Part shown: positions 1 through 8,884 of the stretch, one piece after another
Numbering within the stretch: the stretch's first letter is position 1
Layout: each line of letters opens with the position of its first letter
DNA from: Chryseobacterium foetidum
Lineage (GTDB): Bacteria; Bacteroidota; Bacteroidia; Flavobacteriales; Weeksellaceae
Direction of reading: 5' to 3'
Assembly (NCBI RefSeq): GCF_025457425.1
Contig: NZ_JAMXIA010000002.1
Span: forward strand, 156,361-220,360
Length of the DNA stretch: 64,000 nucleotides
Translations under genes and position numbers: made by a program
The notes under the pieces: generated by a model
Database searches by the model: none
Seen by the model: the letters and a program-made list of their open reading frames with translations, nothing else
Told to the model about the DNA's origin: nothing

Positions 1-717
1 ATTTCCTGCTTTTTCACCTTTCTCATTCAGTGGAAAATAGAGCAGGCCATTTTGTAATGTACCTTGTAAGTCACCATCAACTTTTTCTGTTGTAATATTA
101 AAGAGGGAAAGTAAAGCATTGTATTCGCCCAGACTTCTAAACTGGTAGTATTTCGGAAGTTGACGGATTACAGAAGCGATCTGCTTTTTAAGATCACCAG
201 TTGTGTAATCGACAGGACGAAATGTTAACTCAAATTTCTCATCTCTTTTCATTTTAGCAGGTGCTAATTCAAATTTGTTTTCCAACTCCCTGCATATTTC
301 CATTGATCTTCTTTTCTCAAACCGATCTGAAATCTTTTTTCCCATCTCATCAACAGCTACTGAAACAATGTGAATGTGCGTACGGTCGACATCCAAATGT
401 TTAAATACAACATAAGGCTGTTCTCCGTATCCCATCTTATTCATATAATCCTGTGCAATCTGTACAAAATCTTCATCGTTGACTTTATCCTTTGGATCAG
501 GATTCAATGAGATATGTACGGTATACTTTTCTGTATTTCGGTTTGCTGCCAGATAAGGTTCAAATGAATGTGCTAATTGAGATACCGTGTACCTTCCATC
601 AGCCGTTTCAATCATTTTATTAGTCATTAAAATTTTTCCTTTCTCACTTTCAACCTTCTTATTATTGTAGGCTAACGCTCCATACATATTGCTGCTTCTC
701 CCAATTTTTGCAATCAT
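1..717 (-). CDS. Relaxase/mobilisation nuclease (MobB-like), C-terminus outside window
   Basis: The open frame begins with ATG at 717-715 and runs off the left edge, so about 239 N-terminal residues are visible. It begins MIAKIGRSSNMYGALAYNNKK, as in relaxases of Bacteroidota conjugative elements, and carries the histidine motif HLDVDRTHIHIV near residues 115-126, the metal-binding signature of the relaxase family PF03432. Such proteins nick one strand at oriT and lead it into the recipient. The ATG lies one base after the TGA of the upstream accessory gene, so the two are translationally coupled. A full-length product of about 400 residues would be expected; its end cannot be judged here. 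Confidence 0.88.
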   Translation of the reverse strand, partial: MIAKIGRSSNMYGALAYNNKKVESEKGKILMTNKMIETADGRYTVSQLAHSFEPYLAANRNTEKYTVHISLNPDPKDKVNDEDFVQIAQDYMNKMGYGEQPYVVFKHLDVDRTHIHIVSVAVDEMGKKISDRFEKRRSMEICRELENKFELAPAKMKRDEKFELTFRPVDYTTGDLKKQIASVIRQLPKYYQFRSLGEYNALLSLFNITTEKVDGDLQGTLQNGLLYFPLNEKGEKAGN

Positions 718-718
718 T

Positions 719-1156
719 TCATTCTTCCTTTTTCAAATGATGTCTGTTAAACTGTTCCGTAATCTCAATGATCTTCTTACACAAAACGGCTAACTCAGCC
801 GTTTGTTTTTCCAGTTTATATAAAAATGCAGCCGCTTTCCGATCCGAAAACCAGGTATGTAAAAGCTTTACCACCTGGTTATAATTAACCCCTACTGCAC
901 GAAACTGAGAATAAAGAGAGGTCAGCCGCATGTAAAAATCCACTGCTCCCCTGTCAATTTTCACCGTTTTAATTTCTTTCGAAAACAGTGCATGGACTAT
1001 GAATTTTGCTTTATTAGGAAGTCCTGACTCTTCATAAAGCATCATCAAACGATCATTTTCCTCATCTGTCAGTCTAAAAACATGGCGGTGGGTACTTGGA
1101 TTCACCTTTGGTTTTCTGCCACCTTTATTTCTGTTCTTATTATTTTGGTTGGTCAT
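719..1156 (-). CDS. Relaxosome accessory protein (MobA/MobC-like)
   Basis: This 145-residue basic protein has an N-terminal Asn/Lys/Arg tail (GGRKPKVNPSTHRHVFRL), then a ribbon-helix-helix-like part (RLTDEENDRLMMLYEESG, residues 28-45) and a helical C-terminus. That is the usual plan of the small DNA-binding partner that places the relaxase at oriT in Bacteroides-type elements. Its stop is one base before the relaxase ATG, and the candidate oriT lies just upstream at 1220-1292. The family assignment rests on pattern and context; which Mob subfamily it belongs to is uncertain. Confidence 0.8.
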   Translation of the reverse strand: MTNQNNKNRNKGGRKPKVNPSTHRHVFRLTDEENDRLMMLYEESGLPNKAKFIVHALFSKEIKTVKIDRGAVDFYMRLTSLYSQFRAVGVNYNQVVKLLHTWFSDRKAAAFLYKLEKQTAELAVLCKKIIEITEQFNRHHLKKEE

Positions 1157-1219
1157 AGTAATTCAATTATTTTATTCATAAAACTTCGACTTCGGAGAAT
1201 GTTTTTCAGCTCCCGGCAG

Positions 1220-1292
1220 GGCAAGTTGTTTTGAGGCACAAAAAACAGTTATGAGGCACTCAAAACACAACTTGCCGTGTTCCGGTGAACAC
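1220..1292. other. Candidate origin of transfer (oriT): two inverted repeats
   Basis: A long imperfect inverted repeat has a left arm GGCAAGTTGTTTTGAG (1220-1235) and a right arm CTCAAAACACAACTTGCC (1259-1276), identical apart from a two-base bulge. The 23-base loop and arms contain two direct copies of TGAGGCAC. A second hairpin, GTGTTC-CGGT-GAACAC (1277-1292), directly abuts it. The position, just upstream of the mob operon and between it and the divergent tra genes, is where oriT lies in related elements. No nic site was identified. Confidence 0.6.
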
Positions 1293-1912
1293 CCTTACTC
1301 ATCTGTAGATGATTAATGTGTATTGATTCCACATTTTCAAAAACATCTTTTTTAATTTAAAATCATATAAAAATGAAGAGTGAACGCTTACCCGATCTCA
1401 TGAAGCAAAGTAAGCGCTTGAAAGGAGATGTCAGCTTAACTCCGTTCAGGACAAACTGTTCTCTGTAGTGCCATTAATTGCCATAGTAAGTGATGATATG
1501 CATCAAGTTTTTTGCTTTGCAGCGTAATGTTGGCAGGCAGACTGGCATTAATGAATGATTATTTAACCGAATGTTTGCCTGCCGGATGAAGATGGTTAAA
1601 GAGATAAGGAATGCAGAAATGCATGATTGCATGAATTCAAGACTGCTAACTGCACGGAATGCCGGAAGTCAAATTAGAAAGAGGGAAGTATGTTTAGCCC
1701 TCTGCATTCCATCATTGCCGGGCAGGCAGCATTTCAGAGCCTTTTCCGCAAAGCAGGATCGTCTTAATGATGGCAGTTCTGAACGTTATGCGGCTAACAG
1801 TTGATCAGGTTTACCATCCATCAAGGTCTGATGACGGCAAACCAGTCAGCCATTATGCAGGACTGAACAAATGACTTGCAGTCTGACGGACGTGCAGCAG
1901 CGTGCAATTATT
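1293..1912. other. Non-coding region between oriT candidate and traA
   Basis: About 620 bases are richer in G and C than the surroundings, with many short words such as GGCAGGCAG and GCATGATTGCATGAATTC. A 77-codon open frame at 1571-1804 looks non-coding: it has no recognisable domain and unusual residue use. The stretch probably carries the traA promoter and perhaps regulatory or transfer-related structure. Confidence 0.4.
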
Positions 1913-1928
1913 ATGAACTAAAATTTTT
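1913..1928 (+). promoter_or_regulatory. Leader motif shared by traA and traE
   Basis: ATGAACTAAAATTTTT ends four bases before the traA ATG. The same word with one change (ATGAACTAAAATGTTT) sits at 4050-4065, five bases before the traE ATG. The two are 2.1 kb apart, upstream of the first gene of each tra transcription unit. It may be a promoter end, a translation enhancer or a regulator site. Confidence 0.45.
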
Positions 1929-1932
1929 AGAT

Positions 1933-2700
1933 ATGGATACAAAAAAGAAAACTTTGTTTATTTCATTTTCCTCTCAGAAAGGTGGTGTAGGAAAAAGCAC
2001 ATTCACCACTTTGCTGGCAAGTACGTTACATTATCGGATGGGATATAATGTTGCAGTCTTTGATGCAGATTTCCCACAATACAGTTTGTCAAAGATGAAA
2101 TCACGTGACCTGACAATGGTCATGGAAAATGAAATTTTAAAAAAGCAGGCTTACAGACAGTTTACAGTAATCAATAAAAAAGCCTATCCCATTATTCAGC
2201 ACAAGGCAGATACTGTGGTGGAAGCGGCGAAGGATTTTATTCAATCTTCTACGGTATTTCCGGATGTTATTTTCTTCGATCTTCCCGGCACCGTCAATAC
2301 TTCAGGAATACTGAACGCACTCGCAGGTATGCATCACATTTTCACACCTATTACAGCAGACCGGCTGGTTATGGAGAGCACACTGATCTTTACGCAGTTA
2401 CTACAGGATGTCGTGATGAAAAAAGGGGAGACCTCTATTGAAACGGTCAATCTTTTCTGGAATCAGGTGGACGGCAGGGAAAATACACCGCTGTACGGGA
2501 TCTACGATAAACTCATTAAGGAGTTAGGTTTGAGCCTTATGGACAGCCGAATCAAAAACAGTACTAGGTTTCGGAAAGAAAGTGAAATGGACAGCAAAAA
2601 TATTTTCCGTTGCACTTTACTTCCACCGGATGAACGCCTGATGAAGATTTGTCGATTGGATTTATTTGTGAAAGAATTTTTAAAAATAATTCAATTGTAA
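1933..2700 (+). CDS. traA: TraA, ParA/MinD-type ATPase of the conjugation module
   Basis: The ATG at 1933 (MDTKKKTLFISFSSQKGGVG) is preferred over a TTG 19 codons upstream, because conserved sequence begins just after it. The product has 255 residues. The deviant Walker A motif KGGVGKST lies at about residues 16-23, and FDADFP and FFDLPG provide the A' and Walker B regions, as in ParA ATPases. It heads the transfer genes and is thought to act in partitioning or in localising the transfer apparatus. The stop is one base before the next ATG. Confidence 0.85.
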   Translation: MDTKKKTLFISFSSQKGGVGKSTFTTLLASTLHYRMGYNVAVFDADFPQYSLSKMKSRDLTMVMENEILKKQAYRQFTVINKKAYPIIQHKADTVVEAAKDFIQSSTVFPDVIFFDLPGTVNTSGILNALAGMHHIFTPITADRLVMESTLIFTQLLQDVVMKKGETSIETVNLFWNQVDGRENTPLYGIYDKLIKELGLSLMDSRIKNSTRFRKESEMDSKNIFRCTLLPPDERLMKICRLDLFVKEFLKIIQL

Positions 2701-2701
2701 A

Positions 2702-3133
2702 ATGGAAAAAAAAACTAAAAAAGATGCACCTGTTATTGATGAACAGATGATGATGGATATGATGGTCGACGGAGTAAAGAAAGATGGGCTTGAGCTTCCG
2801 GAGATTCACACTGAATCTGAATCTGATAGGCTAATGAAACAGGCAGCAACAGAAAATAAACCTGTGCCTAAAGAACGAGGTAAAACAAAGAAGCTAACAG
2901 CCGAAAACTATGGCGACCGGTTTCTAACCACTCATTCAATGGCTAAGCGGGGAGATAAGAGCATCTACATCAGGCAGGAATATCACGAAAGACTCACGCG
3001 TATTGTACAGGTAATTGGCGACGATAACATTCCATTGTATGCTTATCTGGACAATATTCTCGAACATCATTTTGACATGTTTGAAAACGCAATCACTGAA
3101 GATTTCAATAATAAATTTAAACCGCTTTTTTGA
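2702..3133 (+). CDS. DUF3408 protein (TraB-like)
   Basis: This 143-residue protein has an acidic, Lys-rich N-terminal half and a conserved C-terminal half (SMAKRGDKSIYIRQEYHERL, then YAYLDNILEHHFD). This is the DUF3408 family found after traA in Bacteroidota conjugative elements. The conserved part resembles a short DNA-binding or ParB-like partner region, and such proteins are presumed to work with the TraA ATPase. It starts one base after the traA stop, and the downstream gene follows within two bases of its stop. Confidence 0.82.
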   Translation: MEKKTKKDAPVIDEQMMMDMMVDGVKKDGLELPEIHTESESDRLMKQAATENKPVPKERGKTKKLTAENYGDRFLTTHSMAKRGDKSIYIRQEYHERLTRIVQVIGDDNIPLYAYLDNILEHHFDMFENAITEDFNNKFKPLF

Positions 3134-3135
3134 TT

Positions 3136-3747
3136 ATGGAAACATTAATTATTATATGCCTGCTGATCGTGATCATCCTGCTCATCTATGAGAAAGCAGC
3201 CAATAAAGAAACACTTAACACAGCCAGTTCAAATCAAGTTAAAAAAGTAAAAGATCCATCGGTTATGGGTGAGCCCAGGCGACCTGTAATTAATACGGCT
3301 CAATCTGAGTCCTCAAAGGGTGAAAAAGAATATCCGGAGAAAGCATCTGAACGTTTGAATGATCAAGATGTAAAAGAAGATAGATCTGTTCAAATTTCCA
3401 GTGAGGACCTGGATGAGGTTTTTTCCGATCCGATTGATTTGGAAGAGGAGGAAGAGGAATGGAAAAAATACGGACTTACTGTTAATTACGGTAATTTAGC
3501 TCAGGGAGTTACTTTTGAAGAATTAAACGATGCAGGAAGATTGTTGAAATCTCATGCACTGCAATCCACTGAAAAAGAAGCGGCGAGCAATCTGTTTGGA
3601 AAAATTCATGGCACAGAATTATTTGCTCTGCTGGAGAGCTCTTTTGAAGGAGTCTCTGCAAAAATAGCAGAACTTTTGGACAACAGCTTCGCTGAAAAGG
3701 ACATTAAAAAAGATTTGACAGAGTTTGATATCAATGAATTTATTTAG
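3136..3747 (+). CDS. traD: TraD family conjugation protein
   Basis: The 203-residue product starts METLIIICLLIVIILLIYEK, a single N-terminal membrane anchor. A charged, low-complexity linker follows (about residues 25-105, ending in an Asp/Glu run), then a conserved helical C-terminus (YGLTVNYGNLAQGVTFEEL). This matches the TraD family that follows traA and the DUF3408 gene in these elements. I chose the ATG at 3136 over the TTG at 3130, which overlaps the preceding stop. The function is unknown; it is a probable inner-membrane protein with a cytoplasmic domain. Confidence 0.75.
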   Translation: METLIIICLLIVIILLIYEKAANKETLNTASSNQVKKVKDPSVMGEPRRPVINTAQSESSKGEKEYPEKASERLNDQDVKEDRSVQISSEDLDEVFSDPIDLEEEEEEWKKYGLTVNYGNLAQGVTFEELNDAGRLLKSHALQSTEKEAASNLFGKIHGTELFALLESSFEGVSAKIAELLDNSFAEKDIKKDLTEFDINEFI

Positions 3748-3860
3748 CTCAGTTAAAAAAAACAGATATCCCTGTAGGGTGTCTCCATCTTTTTATTATT
3801 TCCTAATTATATGCGTTAATCTACTCCAGATAATTGAGTTTAGAAGGTTACCTGTTTTTA

Positions 3861-3881
3861 CCCGGCATACGCCGGGTTTTT
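3861..3881 (+). terminator. Intrinsic terminator between traD and traE
   Basis: CCCGGC-ATAC-GCCGGG followed by TTTTT. It closes the traA-B-D unit and means traE onwards needs its own promoter. The gap 3748-4070 holds no convincing gene; an 88-codon frame there runs through this hairpin. Confidence 0.85.
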
Positions 3882-4049
3882 CATGCTTATTATTAATTGC
3901 TGCAACATCAAATTTTATTTTGCGAACATCTTTCTATGATAGTTTTGTTAAGCAACAGAATGCCAATGTCTATCAGATAATTCCAGTTTAAGATCATCTT
4001 TAAATGCTCCCGATACATTTGTTTCCGAAAGCTGCAAAGCGCAGTTTTC

Positions 4050-4065
4050 ATGAACTAAAATGTTT
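4050..4065 (+). promoter_or_regulatory. Leader motif upstream of traE
   Basis: ATGAACTAAAATGTTT matches the traA leader at 1913-1928 in 15 of 16 positions. The traE ATG is at 4071. A small inverted pair CTGCAAAGCGCAG lies just upstream (4032-4044). Confidence 0.45.
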
Positions 4066-4070
4066 CACTC

Positions 4071-4376
4071 ATGGAAAAACAAAAGATTAAAATTCTGATC
4101 TGCAGCGTATTTCTTGTTACTGCATTTCAGGTATCCGCACAAGGCAACGGCACCGCCGGAATTAATGAAGCCACCCAGATGGTTACCTCTTATTTCGAGC
4201 CGGCAACTCAACTTATTTATGCCATTGGAGCTGTCGTCGGACTGATTGGAGGTGTTAAGGTTTACAACAAATTCAGTAGTGGAGATCCCGACACCAGCAA
4301 GACAGCCGCCAGCTGGTTCGGAGCATGTATCTTCTTAATTGTTGCCGCTACCATCCTCCGTTCATTCTTCCTTTAA
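4071..4376 (+). CDS. traE: TraE (DUF4134), pilin-like transfer protein
   Basis: The 101-residue product has a signal peptide ending near VSAQG (residue 24), then two hydrophobic helices around GAVVGLIGGVKVYNKF and FGACIFLIVAATIL. This is the DUF4134/TraE family, comparable to VirB2-type pilin subunits in size and topology. It is the first gene of the large tra operon, placed just ahead of traF and the traG ATPase, as in CTnDOT. Confidence 0.88.
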   Translation: MEKQKIKILICSVFLVTAFQVSAQGNGTAGINEATQMVTSYFEPATQLIYAIGAVVGLIGGVKVYNKFSSGDPDTSKTAASWFGACIFLIVAATILRSFFL

Positions 4377-4380
4377 AAAT

Positions 4381-4719
4381 ATGCTTATGAATACATATCA
4401 TATCAACAAAGGTATCGGAAGAACTGTTGAATTCAAAGGGTTAAAAGCGCAGTATCTCTTCATCTTCGCAGGCGGATTATTGGGAATATTGGTATTCGTA
4501 ATGATCATGTACATGGCGGGAGTCCATACTTACCTCTGCCTTTTTCTGGGCGGATCAAGTGCAGGACTTTTGATCTGGCTGACTTTCTCATTGAACAGAA
4601 AATACGGAGAGCATGGTTTGATGAAACTGGGTGCAAAGAAAAAACATCCTCAATACATCATCAGCCGAAAGTCCATCTTCAGGTTCATCACAATCAACTC
4701 TAAAAAAACTGCAGCATGA
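4381..4719 (+). CDS. traF: TraF (DUF4133), small membrane transfer protein
   Basis: Translation probably starts at ATG 4381 (MLMNTYHINKGI) or two codons on at 4387. The longer frame into traE is not needed. The roughly 112-residue product has two adjacent membrane helices (residues about 30-75) and a basic tail, the size and topology of VirB3-like proteins. Its stop overlaps the traG start as ATGA. Confidence 0.85.
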   Translation: MLMNTYHINKGIGRTVEFKGLKAQYLFIFAGGLLGILVFVMIMYMAGVHTYLCLFLGGSSAGLLIWLTFSLNRKYGEHGLMKLGAKKKHPQYIISRKSIFRFITINSKKTAA

Positions 4720-7223
4720 GAAATCAATCCAAAGCAGCAACACTGGAAAGCAAATTCCCACTGTTAGCAGTGGAAGAAAACTGCATCATTTCAAAAGATG
4801 CTGATATTACGGTCTGTTTCAAAGTGAGACTACCGGAGCTTTTTACCGTTGCTTCAGCAGAATATGAAGCCATCCATTCTGCGTGGTTTAAGGCTGTTAA
4901 AACATTACCTGATTACAGCATCGTACACAAGCAGGATTGGTTCATCAAAGAAAACTACAATCCGGATTTATCAAAAGAAGATCAGAGTTTTCTATCCAAA
5001 TCCTTTGAAAGGCATTTCAATGAAAGACCTTTTCTGAATCATTACTGCTATCTCTTCATCACCAAAACAAGTAAAGAAAGAATGAGAATGCAGAGCAATT
5101 TCTCATCGCTCTGCAAAGGAAAACTCATTCCCAAAGAAATCAGGGATAAGGAAGTTATCGCCAAATTCATGGAAGCGGTTGATCAGTTGGAAAGAATTAT
5201 GAATGACAGCGGTTATGTGAGACTGGAAAGAATGACGGAAGATGAGATTACCGGAACAGCAGGTCAGTCAGGACTTTTGGAACAGTACCTTACTTTATCC
5301 AGAGAACTCAATCCATCCCTTCAGGATATTCATCTTGGCGCAGAAGAAATGCGAATCGGGAATAACCGGATCAGCATGCACACATTATCTGATACGGATG
5401 ATCTTCCAGGAACGGTGTCTTCTTACAGCCGCTATGAAAAACTGAGTACAGACCGAAGTGACTGTCTGCTGTCATTTGCTTCCCCTGTTGGACTGCTGCT
5501 CAACTGCAATCACATTTACAATCAATATCTTTTTATTGACAACAGTGAAGATAATCTCAGCAAATTTGAAAAGTCAGCCAGAAATATGCATTCTCTGGCC
5601 AGATACAGCCGGGCAAATCAGATTAATAAGGAATGGGTTGAGAAATACCTTAATGAAGCCCATTCATATGGCCTGCAATCCATCCGTGCTCATTTCAATA
5701 TCATGTCATGGTCAGATCAGCTCTCTGAACTTAAACAACTGAAAAACGATACCGGAAGTGCTTTGGCTTTAATGGAATGCAAACCCCGCCACAATACCAC
5801 AGACGTTGCCACATTGTATTGGTCAGGAATACCCGGAAATGCAGGAGATTTTCCAAGTGAGGAAAGTTTTTACACCTTCATTGAACCTGCACTGTGTTTT
5901 TTCACCGAAGAGACCAATTATCAGAATTCACCCTCACCATTTGGAATCAAGATGGCTGACAGACTCACAGGTAAACCGATTCACCTGGATATTTCTGATC
6001 TTCCGATGAAACAGGGCATTATTACGAATCGTAATAAGTTTATTCTCGGACCATCAGGGAGCGGAAAGTCTTTTTTTACCAACCACATGGTCAGACAGTA
6101 TTATGAGCAGGGAGCCCATGTATTATTGGTAGATACCGGAAACTCCTATCAGGGTTTATGTGAACTGATCAAAGGAAAGACAAAGGGGGAGGACGGAGTG
6201 TATTTCACCTACACTGAAGATAATCCTATCGCTTTTAACCCATTCTACACAGATGACGGCGTTTTCGACATTGAGAAAAGAGAAAGTATAAAAACATTGA
6301 TTTTAACCTTGTGGAAAAGAGATGACGAACCACCTACAAGATCAGAAGAGGTCGCCTTGTCCAATGCCGTCAGCGGATATATTGAGCAGATCAAACGAGC
6401 TGTACAGTATCCTTGTTTCAATGGCTTTTATGACTATGTAAAGAATGATTATCAGGCAGTATTGGAGCTGAAAAAAGTACGTGAGAAAGATTTCGATATC
6501 GCCAACTTTTTAAATGTTCTCGAACCTTATTACAGAGGCGGAGAATATGATTACCTGCTCAATTCAGATAGACAGCTGGATCTTCTTTCCAAAAGGTTTA
6601 TTGTTTTCGAGATCGATGCCATCAAAGATCATAAGATACTATTTCCGATTGTGACCATTATCATAATGGAGGTTTTCATCAACAAGATGCGAAGGCTTAA
6701 AGGAATCAGAAAACTCATTTTGATTGAAGAAGCTTGGAAAGCGATTGCTAAAGAAGGGATGGCGGAATATATTAAATATCTCTTCAAAACAGTAAGGAAA
6801 TTCTTCGGCGAAGCCATCGTAGTTACTCAGGAAGTAGACGACATTATACAATCACCCATTGTAAAAGAAAGTATCATCAACAATTCAGACTGCAAAATCC
6901 TGCTGGATCAGCGGAAATACATGAACAAGTTCGATGATATTCAGGCGATGCTCGGTTTGACTGACAAAGAAAAAGCTCAGGTACTTTCGATCAATATGAA
7001 CAATGATTCAAAAAGACTTTACAAAGAAGTATGGATTGGATTAGGAGGAACTCATTCCGCTGTGTATGCTACGGAAGTGTCTACAGAAGAATATCTGGCT
7101 TACACAACTGAAGAAACTGAGAAAATGGAAGTCATGAACTTAGCTTCGGAACTGGATGGCAATGTCGAACATGCCATCAAGAGGATCTCCTTAAAGAGAA
7201 TCAAATCGAACAAAGAAAATTAA
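4716..7223 (+). CDS. traG: TraG, VirB4-type conjugation ATPase
   Basis: This 835-residue protein has a VirB4/CagE-like N-terminal half. Its ATPase half carries Walker A GPSGSGKS (near residue 447) and Walker B KLILIEEAWK (near residue 671). It energises assembly of the mating-pair apparatus and substrate passage at the inner membrane. The length is normal for the family, and the ATG overlaps the traF stop by four bases. It is the best-conserved marker of the element, and nothing appears broken. Confidence 0.95.
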   Translation: MRNQSKAATLESKFPLLAVEENCIISKDADITVCFKVRLPELFTVASAEYEAIHSAWFKAVKTLPDYSIVHKQDWFIKENYNPDLSKEDQSFLSKSFERHFNERPFLNHYCYLFITKTSKERMRMQSNFSSLCKGKLIPKEIRDKEVIAKFMEAVDQLERIMNDSGYVRLERMTEDEITGTAGQSGLLEQYLTLSRELNPSLQDIHLGAEEMRIGNNRISMHTLSDTDDLPGTVSSYSRYEKLSTDRSDCLLSFASPVGLLLNCNHIYNQYLFIDNSEDNLSKFEKSARNMHSLARYSRANQINKEWVEKYLNEAHSYGLQSIRAHFNIMSWSDQLSELKQLKNDTGSALALMECKPRHNTTDVATLYWSGIPGNAGDFPSEESFYTFIEPALCFFTEETNYQNSPSPFGIKMADRLTGKPIHLDISDLPMKQGIITNRNKFILGPSGSGKSFFTNHMVRQYYEQGAHVLLVDTGNSYQGLCELIKGKTKGEDGVYFTYTEDNPIAFNPFYTDDGVFDIEKRESIKTLILTLWKRDDEPPTRSEEVALSNAVSGYIEQIKRAVQYPCFNGFYDYVKNDYQAVLELKKVREKDFDIANFLNVLEPYYRGGEYDYLLNSDRQLDLLSKRFIVFEIDAIKDHKILFPIVTIIIMEVFINKMRRLKGIRKLILIEEAWKAIAKEGMAEYIKYLFKTVRKFFGEAIVVTQEVDDIIQSPIVKESIINNSDCKILLDQRKYMNKFDDIQAMLGLTDKEKAQVLSINMNNDSKRLYKEVWIGLGGTHSAVYATEVSTEEYLAYTTEETEKMEVMNLASELDGNVEHAIKRISLKRIKSNKEN

Positions 7224-7242
7224 TCAATTAAAATTAAAAGTA

Positions 7243-7875
7243 ATGAAAAATTTAATCATTAAAACTCTGATGATAGCGGGACTCGCAATAGCAACATTTG
7301 CAAAAGCACAGTTCGTAGTGACCGACCCTGCCAATCTCGCATCAGGAATTCTGAACTCCGCCAATGAAATTGTTCAGACCTCAAACACAGTTTCCAATGT
7401 GGTCAAGAACTTTAATGAGGTCAAGAAGGTGTATGAACAGGGAAAGGAATACTATGATAAGCTAAAGGCAGTGAATAACCTGGTCAAGGATGCCCGCAAA
7501 GTGCAGCAGACGGTACTTTTAGTGGGTGATGTGTCTGATATGTACGTCAACAATTTCGGGAAGATGCTCAATGACCCAAGCTTTAATACGCAGGAACTTA
7601 CAGCCATTGCCAATGGATATTCCACTTTACTTAACGAAAGTACTGAACTGCTTAAAGAGTTAAAGCAGATTGTTACTTCTACCAACTTGTCGTTGAATGA
7701 CAAAGAGAGAATGGATGTCATAGACAGGGTTTACAAAGAAGTGAAGGACTATCATAATCTGGTTCGCTACTATACGAACAAGAATATTTCTGTCAGCTAC
7801 CTGCGCGCTAAAAAGCAGAATAATACCCAAAGGGTTTTAAATCTGTACGGAACTGCAAATCAAAAATACTGGTAG
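7243..7875 (+). CDS. traI: TraI (DUF4141) periplasmic transfer protein
   Basis: The 210-residue product has a clear signal peptide (MKNLIIKTLMIAGLAIATFA, cleavage near AKA-QF) followed by a long helical, Asn-rich protein. This is typical of the DUF4141 family and compares with VirB5-like minor pilus components. It follows traG directly; the usual traH of CTnDOT is absent between them. One base separates its stop from traJ. Confidence 0.82.
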   Translation: MKNLIIKTLMIAGLAIATFAKAQFVVTDPANLASGILNSANEIVQTSNTVSNVVKNFNEVKKVYEQGKEYYDKLKAVNNLVKDARKVQQTVLLVGDVSDMYVNNFGKMLNDPSFNTQELTAIANGYSTLLNESTELLKELKQIVTSTNLSLNDKERMDVIDRVYKEVKDYHNLVRYYTNKNISVSYLRAKKQNNTQRVLNLYGTANQKYW

Positions 7876-7876
7876 G

Positions 7877-8869
7877 ATGGAAGAGACTAATTTACACGAA
7901 GTATTGCGTGCGGTATACGAAGAAATGATGCCGTTGTGCGAAGACATGGCCAATGTTGCAAAAGCTGTTGCCGGACTGGGAGCACTGTTTTATGTTGCCA
8001 TTAAAGTCTGGCAGTCTTTAAGCAGAGCCGAACCCATTGACCTCTTTCCAATGCTGAGACCTTTTGCGATCGGAATCTGTATTATGTTTTTTTCAACATT
8101 GGTTTTAGGAGGCATCAATGGAGTGCTGAGTCCTGTTGTTGAAGGCAGTCATTCCATGCTGGAAGGTCAGGTTTTGGATCTAAACGAGTTGCAGCAGAAA
8201 AAAGATCTGTTGGAAAGGGAGGCTCTGCTTCGAAATCCTGAGATGTCCTATCTGGCTTCTGATGAGGAGTTTGATAAAAAACTTGAAGAGTTGGGTTGGT
8301 CTCCATCAGATTTGGTTACCATGTCAGGAATGTATATGGAAAGGCAGATGTTTGAGGTAAAAAAACAGATCAGGGACGGCTTTAGGGAATTTCTGGAAAT
8401 ACTCTTTCAGGCAGCCGCTTTGGTAATTGATACCATCAGAACTTTTTTTCTTATAGTCCTTTCGATTCTCGGGCCTATTGCATTTGCGATTTCGGTATGG
8501 GATGGTTTTCAATCCACATTAACGCAATGGCTCACCCGATATATCAGTGTTTACCTTTGGCTTCCTGTCGCTGACATTTTCAGTGCAATCCTTGCCAAGA
8601 TCCAGTCACTGATTATCGAAAGAGATATTGAGATGCTATCTGATCCTAACTTCATTCCTGATACTTCTAACACAGTCTATATCATCTTTATGATTATCGG
8701 AATCATCGGATACTTTACAGTTCCAACGGTTACCGGCTGGGTTATACAGGCTGGAGGTGCAGGCAACTTTACGCGCAATGTCAACCAGACTGCACAGAAA
8801 TCAGGAAACATTGCCGGCGCTGCCGCAGGTTCAGCGACGGGCAATATTTCAGGAAGATTATTAAAATAA
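7877..8869 (+). CDS. traJ: TraJ, polytopic VirB6-like channel protein
   Basis: The 330-residue product has several membrane helices (around residues 25-45, 60-80, 170-210, 215-235 and 270-295) and a Gly/Ala/Ser-rich tail. It matches the TraJ family of Bacteroidota conjugative transposons, whose topology resembles VirB6/TrbL. It likely forms part of the inner-membrane pore. It is tightly packed after traI. Confidence 0.88.
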   Translation: MEETNLHEVLRAVYEEMMPLCEDMANVAKAVAGLGALFYVAIKVWQSLSRAEPIDLFPMLRPFAIGICIMFFSTLVLGGINGVLSPVVEGSHSMLEGQVLDLNELQQKKDLLEREALLRNPEMSYLASDEEFDKKLEELGWSPSDLVTMSGMYMERQMFEVKKQIRDGFREFLEILFQAAALVIDTIRTFFLIVLSILGPIAFAISVWDGFQSTLTQWLTRYISVYLWLPVADIFSAILAKIQSLIIERDIEMLSDPNFIPDTSNTVYIIFMIIGIIGYFTVPTVTGWVIQAGGAGNFTRNVNQTAQKSGNIAGAAAGSATGNISGRLLK

Positions 8870-8884
8870 TTAAACCCAAAAACA

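Noticed and set aside
1571..1804. 77-codon open frame between oriT candidate and traA
   Set aside because: No domain, odd residue composition, no conserved neighbour; the region is better explained as non-coding.
3725..3991. 88-codon frame between traD and traE
   Set aside because: It starts inside traD, runs through the intrinsic terminator at 3861-3881 and has no family features.
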